From Piscinibacterium candidicorallinum (GTDB taxonomy: Bacteria; Pseudomonadota; Gammaproteobacteria; Burkholderiales; Burkholderiaceae_C): 64,000 nucleotides of DNA. Every line of letters begins with the position of its first letter. The stretch's first letter is position 1. Location of the stretch: contig NZ_CP180191.1 in assembly GCF_047549485.1 (NCBI RefSeq), positions 186,001-250,000 of the forward strand, read 5' to 3'. Positions 60,109-64,000 of this stretch are shown one piece after another. A model generated the notes under the pieces. The model ran no database searches. It had not been told where the DNA came from and saw nothing but the letters and a program-made list of their open reading frames with translations. A program made the translations under genes and the position numbers.

Positions 60109-61857
60109 TCAGACCGCGGCAGCCGCGGCGGGTTCGGTCTCTTCACGGTCCATGCGGTCCGGGGCGCTCATGCCCAGGATGCCCAGGCCGCGGGCCAGCA
60201 CGCGGCGCGTGGCGGCATACAGGGCCAGCCGGGCGCGCATTGTGGGCTCGTCGTCCACCAGCACCCGCTCAGCATTGTAGGCACCGTGAAATGCCGCGGC
60301 GCAGTCCTTGAGCCAGTGTGCCAGCGTGTGCGGCGCGTGGTTGGCAGCAGCGCTTTCCAGCATGGGGCCGAACTCGGCCAGCTTGGCCATGAGCTGCAGT
60401 TCCTTGGGCGCGGTGAGGGGGCTCAGGTCGGTGTGCAGCACGTCGGCTTCGCCAATGCCCTTTTCGGCCAGCACCTTGGCGGCCACCGAGCAGATGCGCG
60501 CGTGCGCGTACTGGATGTAATAGACCGGGTTCTCGTCGCTCTTGGCCAGGGCCAGGTCGAGGTCGAAGACAAATTCGCTGTCGGCCTTGCGGCTGACCAT
60601 GAAGTAGCGCACTGCGTCGCGGCCGACCCACTCGATCAGGTCGCTCATGGTCACGTAGCCGCCCTTGCGCTTGGAGACCTTCACCTCCTCGCCGCCGCGC
60701 ATCACTTTGACCATGCTGTGCAGCACGTAGTCCGGGTAGTTTTTCGGGATGCCCACATCCAGGCCCTGCAGGCCGGCACGCACTCGCGGGATGGTGCCGA
60801 AGTGGTCCGTACCCTGCACATTGATGACCTTGGCGAAGCCGCGCTCCCACTTGCGCCAGTGGTAGGCCACGTCCGGCACGAAGTAGGTGTAGCCGCCCTC
60901 GCGCTTCTTCATCACGCGGTCCTTGTCGTCCTGGCGCTCGCCGGCATCAATGCCTGTGGTGCGCAGGAACAGGGCGCCGTCCTGCTCGTAGGTCATGCCG
61001 CCGGCTTTGAGCCTGGCCACGGTCTCCTCCACCCGGCCGTCGTTGTACAGCGAGCTTTCCAGGTAGAACACGTCAAACTTCAGGCCGAAGGCCTGCAGGT
61101 CGCCATCCTGCTCGCGGCGCAGATAGGTCACGGCAAAGCGGCGGATGCCTTCGAGGTCCTCGATGTCACCGGAGGCCGTCACCGCCTCGCCGTCGCTTGC
61201 GCTCACGGTCTTCTTCGCGCTGAAGTCGTTGGCGATGTCAATGATGTAGCCGCCGGCATAGCCGTCGGCCGGCCAACCGGGCGACTCCGGCGTCAGCCCC
61301 TTCAGGCGCGCCTGCACACTCAGAGCCAGGTTGGCGATCTGGTTGCCCGCGTCGTTGTAATAGAACTCGCGCGTGACCTGTGCGCCCTGGTTGGCCAGCA
61401 GGTTGCACAGCACATCACCGATGGCCGCCTGGCGCGTGTGGCCCACGTGCAGCGGGCCGGTGGGGTTGGCGCTGACGAACTCCACCATCACGTGCTTGCC
61501 GGCGTGCATCCGGCCGCTGCCAAACGTGGCGTTGTCCAGCACCTCGCGCACCACCGCCTGCCGTGCTGCGGGCGCAATGCGGAAGTTGATGAAGCCCGGG
61601 CCGGCGATGTCCATACTCGCGATGAGTCCCGCCACGGCCGCGTCGGCCTTCAGGCCGTCCACCACTGCCTGCGCCACTTCGCGCGGGTTCTTCTTCAAGG
61701 CCTTGGCGCAGGCCAGCGCCGCCGTGCAGGCCACATCGCCATGCGAGGGGTCCTTGGGCTGCTCAAGCGTGATGGCGGGCAGCGGCACCTCACCGGCCAG
61801 CGGGGCCAGGGTGCGGGTGATGGCGTCGAGGAGGGCTTGGGATTGGTGGGGGAGCAT
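60109..61857 (-). CDS. argS: Arginyl-tRNA synthetase
   Basis: A 582-residue class I synthetase. The additional N-terminal domain precedes the HIGH-type motif SANPTGPLHVGHTRQA. The KMSK-type loop is present as KVSKRKGGYV. The C-terminal DALR anticodon-binding domain ends the protein (about 465-582). The window also encodes tRNA-Arg(CCG), one of its substrates. Confidence 0.95.
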   Translation of the reverse strand: MLPHQSQALLDAITRTLAPLAGEVPLPAITLEQPKDPSHGDVACTAALACAKALKKNPREVAQAVVDGLKADAAVAGLIASMDIAGPGFINFRIAPAARQAVVREVLDNATFGSGRMHAGKHVMVEFVSANPTGPLHVGHTRQAAIGDVLCNLLANQGAQVTREFYYNDAGNQIANLALSVQARLKGLTPESPGWPADGYAGGYIIDIANDFSAKKTVSASDGEAVTASGDIEDLEGIRRFAVTYLRREQDGDLQAFGLKFDVFYLESSLYNDGRVEETVARLKAGGMTYEQDGALFLRTTGIDAGERQDDKDRVMKKREGGYTYFVPDVAYHWRKWERGFAKVINVQGTDHFGTIPRVRAGLQGLDVGIPKNYPDYVLHSMVKVMRGGEEVKVSKRKGGYVTMSDLIEWVGRDAVRYFMVSRKADSEFVFDLDLALAKSDENPVYYIQYAHARICSVAAKVLAEKGIGEADVLHTDLSPLTAPKELQLMAKLAEFGPMLESAAANHAPHTLAHWLKDCAAAFHGAYNAERVLVDDEPTMRARLALYAATRRVLARGLGILGMSAPDRMDREETEPAAAAAV

Positions 61858-61929
61858 TATCAGAGTTGCGTATGCATGTTTGTTGGCCCGGGCGGACGGT
61901 CTTCTGAAATCGGGGCAACAACCTGTGCT

Positions 61930-62454
61930 TTATCTAGCCGCGGCTTCACGCCAGCGGGTGGAGAATTTGAGTTCGCGGTTTAGCTCAAAGGGGCCTTTGG
62001 ACTGAACCCCCAGTGCGAGACAAACGTCCGGGACTTTACGATTTGCACGCTTTTTGCCAGGTGCGGAGTTTTCCGATGTCACGATTACTCGATCATTCGG
62101 CTTCGCAAGTCCGTACGCGATGAGAAATGGGTCTCGTCCGAGCTGCTCAATCTCATCTTCAGTCAAGTCTGTGGCGTAACCCTCTTCGGTAACTCGCTGC
62201 ACTAATTTCGGATCGACTTCCTCGTCTAGCAGTAGCGCTGCCTTTACGTGCGGGCGTTGAATCCACTCGTACAAGAGATCCTTCTCGGCGTCTTTGGGAC
62301 CTTCCTTGATCTCTTCCCAGATTTCCAAAGGAATCTTCACTTGCCCGCTTTCTCCTAAGTGTTGGAGCCAGTCCCAGTACTCTGGAACGGCGTCAAGCGG
62401 GTAGTAGTTGTCTTTTGCCGTGATCAGCACGCTGGCATCAAGCAGATAGAGCAC
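61930..62454 (-). CDS. DUF4411 PIN-like protein, probable toxin
   Basis: A 174-residue PIN-fold protein. Acidic sites: Asp6 in LLDASVLI, Glu in PLEIWEEIKEG, and Asp in NDRVIVTSE and VPDVCLALG. PIN proteins cut RNA. The GTG start at 62454 has GGAGG upstream. It is 14 bp after an XRE/ImmA-IrrE-type gene, which is the typical partner of DUF4411 toxins. GC content is below the core genome. Confidence 0.82.
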   Translation of the reverse strand: MLYLLDASVLITAKDNYYPLDAVPEYWDWLQHLGESGQVKIPLEIWEEIKEGPKDAEKDLLYEWIQRPHVKAALLLDEEVDPKLVQRVTEEGYATDLTEDEIEQLGRDPFLIAYGLAKPNDRVIVTSENSAPGKKRANRKVPDVCLALGVQSKGPFELNRELKFSTRWREAAAR

Positions 62455-62468
62455 CTAGGCCTCCGCCT

Positions 62469-63638
62469 TCAACCTAATGCAGGTGGCTTCGATAGAAGCG
62501 AAGTCACTGAGCGTGGCTTGACACCGAGAACCTTCGCTGCCTTCGTGACGGTTAAGTTGCCATTCGAAAGATTTCGCCGAACAGCACTTAGCATCGCACT
62601 GCCGAGGCGGTGTCTCCGCACGGTGTAGTAGTCGGGCGCGCCGTCTTTAGTCTTGGCATCAGCTTTACGCTTTTGCTTTTCCTTAAGCCAACGATTAGTC
62701 AGTTCGGCGTCGAGACGCGCCCACCGAGCGTGGCTGACCAATCCGGCCTTCAGCAGCGCGTACGCGACCATTTTTCGGCTCAAGTTTCTTCTGCCGGCGA
62801 ACTCGGATAGTTCGTCAACCAAGCCTAGGTCCTCGCCCTGGAGCGCATCAGCTAGAGGGTCCAGCTCGACCGCATCCATTAGGAATGCCGCCGCAACCTC
62901 ATTGCAGAACTTTTCAACTTCCTGATCATCTCGTCCGCCGCTGATTCCAGACTGACCAAGCCAGATGTGCGCTAGCTCATGCAACAGCGTGAATGACCAA
63001 GCAGAGCGAGCATCCTGATCATTCAGAACTATGAACGGCGCAATAGGATCGGCTATGGAAAACCCTCTGTATGTTTCAACAGGCAGAGCGCTGTGATAGT
63101 TACCAAGATCGCCTACCAAGAGAACGAACACACCAGCTTGCTCGGCGCCCGCGCGTAGGTAACTGAATGCCGCTTCGGTGGTCTTTTGCGCTCTGAATGC
63201 ATCTCTGTTGACACCAAGTCGAAGTGCAATTGATTCGGCGACGCGTGCTGGGTCACTCGCTAGCGTCTTTGATCCAACGTACGGCAGCGGTTCTAGCGCT
63301 CCCTCATCTTCCAGCGCTGACTTCAGCAATTGATGGCGAGCGTTGACATCCCGAATCAGAGCATCTAACAGCGCCTCATCCGACACTGGCGGCTTTGCTG
63401 GCAACGTCCGGAAGTCTTGTCCTCGGAATCCCGCTCGTGGTGGGCGCGGGAGGTAGAACGTCAATAGTGGCCGCCTGTAGCGCTTCGCCATCCTGAGAAG
63501 CACTGATCGAGTCGGTACCTCTTCCCCCCGTTCGATCTTTATGAGTTTCTCAGCTGAGCCGAGTTCGAGTGCATGCGCGGCTTCGTCTACAGACAAGCCG
63601 GAAGACTCTCTAGCCCATTGAAAAACCTCAGGGTTCAC
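62469..63638 (-). CDS. XRE-family regulator with ImmA/IrrE peptidase domain
   Basis: A 389-residue protein. An N-terminal helix-turn-helix (about 5-55, SGLSVDEAAHALELGSAEKL) is followed by an ImmA/IrrE-type metallopeptidase with the zinc motif H-E-L-A-H (about residue 220). The C-terminal 100 residues are basic, with a second possible helix-turn-helix (LTVTKAAKVLGVKPRSV). It is probably the antitoxin and repressor of the downstream PIN gene. The pair forms one leftward unit. Confidence 0.88.
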   Translation of the reverse strand: MNPEVFQWARESSGLSVDEAAHALELGSAEKLIKIERGEEVPTRSVLLRMAKRYRRPLLTFYLPRPPRAGFRGQDFRTLPAKPPVSDEALLDALIRDVNARHQLLKSALEDEGALEPLPYVGSKTLASDPARVAESIALRLGVNRDAFRAQKTTEAAFSYLRAGAEQAGVFVLLVGDLGNYHSALPVETYRGFSIADPIAPFIVLNDQDARSAWSFTLLHELAHIWLGQSGISGGRDDQEVEKFCNEVAAAFLMDAVELDPLADALQGEDLGLVDELSEFAGRRNLSRKMVAYALLKAGLVSHARWARLDAELTNRWLKEKQKRKADAKTKDGAPDYYTVRRHRLGSAMLSAVRRNLSNGNLTVTKAAKVLGVKPRSVTSLLSKPPALG

Positions 63639-63744
63639 TTCGCTGCGCCTAGGCGTTAGGCCAAAAATTGATTCGTAACTGTAATGTTAAGCCGCCGAAA
63701 CGACTGGATTCTTCTGGGAGTTTCTTGGCTGCGATTCATATCGG

Positions 63745-64000
63745 CTAGACCATCTCCCCCGGCCGCACCCAAGCCTCAAACTCCTCCTCTGTTACATACC
63801 CCAACCCCAACGCCGCCGCCTTCAGAGTCGTGCCCTCCTGGTGCGCCGTCTTGGCAATCTGCGCAGCCTTGTCATAGCCGATATGCGGATTGAGTGCGGT
63901 GACGAGCATCAGCGACTGATCGAGCAGTTGGGCGATGCGCGCGCGGTTCGGCTCGATGCCTCGCGCACAGTGTTCCTCGAAGCTGGTGCACCCGTCGGCC
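63745..64000 (-). CDS. fumC: Fumarate hydratase class II (C-terminal part)
   Basis: The last 85 residues of a class II fumarase, cut by the right edge. It holds SLMLVTALNPHIGYDKAAQI, the fumarase C-terminal motif, then AKTAHQEGTTLKAAALGLG and the ending FEAWVRPGEMV. The enzyme interconverts fumarate and malate in the citric acid cycle. The SS-loop catalytic region lies outside the window. Confidence 0.93.
   Translation of the reverse strand, partial: ADGCTSFEEHCARGIEPNRARIAQLLDQSLMLVTALNPHIGYDKAAQIAKTAHQEGTTLKAAALGLGYVTEEEFEAWVRPGEMV

Noticed and set aside
59968..61983. A 671-codon plus-strand frame over argS
   Set aside because: Shadow of argS; no family motif.

Overview
The window reads as chromosomal DNA of a GC-rich betaproteobacterium, most likely Burkholderiales. 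The codon use is strongly G/C-ending. The DUF971-ubiE-Tim44-like-ubiJ-ubiB block, a gspC gene divergent from gspG, the dacC/D-amino-acid-transaminase pair and a stand-alone birA-coaX-SPOR operon all fit that group. Species cannot be named from the sequence alone. Two stretches are clearly poorer in GC and look acquired: about 28.4-29.8 kb and 61.9-63.7 kb.

Layout. 0-3.3 kb (minus): an operon of a LytS-type histidine kinase, three small membrane proteins and a response regulator cut by the window edge. 3.6-6.5 kb: rlpA-like lipoprotein, fmt, a glutathione S-transferase-like gene and a 54-residue membrane peptide. 6.5-9.2 kb: type II secretion pseudopilins gspJ, I, H, G (minus) divergent from gspC. 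9.6-15.2 kb: a type VI secretion vgrG, a candidate toxin effector and its probable immunity gene. 15.3-24.7 kb: housekeeping genes (asparaginase, SPOR protein, coaX, birA, VanZ-like, ferredoxin-like, hydrolase, dacC, D-amino-acid transaminase). 24.7-29.8 kb: small accessory genes separated by copies of a 61-bp palindromic repeat. 29.8-38.0 kb: aldo/keto reductase, HAD phosphatase, OmpA-like lipoprotein, lipocalin, SET-domain methyltransferase, di-heme cytochrome c, tRNA-Arg(CCG), SDR and a CoA-transferase.

38.4-48.4 kb holds a two-partner secretion operon: a 2359-residue TpsA exoprotein, a double FecR-domain protein and a TpsB transporter, linked by overlapping stop and start codons. 48.5-52.7 kb is the ubiquinone block. 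52.8-61.9 kb holds a methyltransferase, a sodium:solute symporter, a tautomerase, a metal-receptor protein, a DUF2087 protein, an SDR, dsbA, an FtsN-like SPOR protein and argS. 61.9-63.6 kb is an XRE/ImmA-IrrE plus PIN (DUF4411) pair. The window ends in the 3' end of fumC.

Most notable: (1) the kinase/three-membrane-protein/regulator operon, (2) the TpsA-FecR-TpsB operon, (3) the vgrG-effector-immunity island, (4) a family of six 61-bp palindromic repeats, mostly at gene 3' ends, and (5) an amplified terminator between dacC and the transaminase gene.
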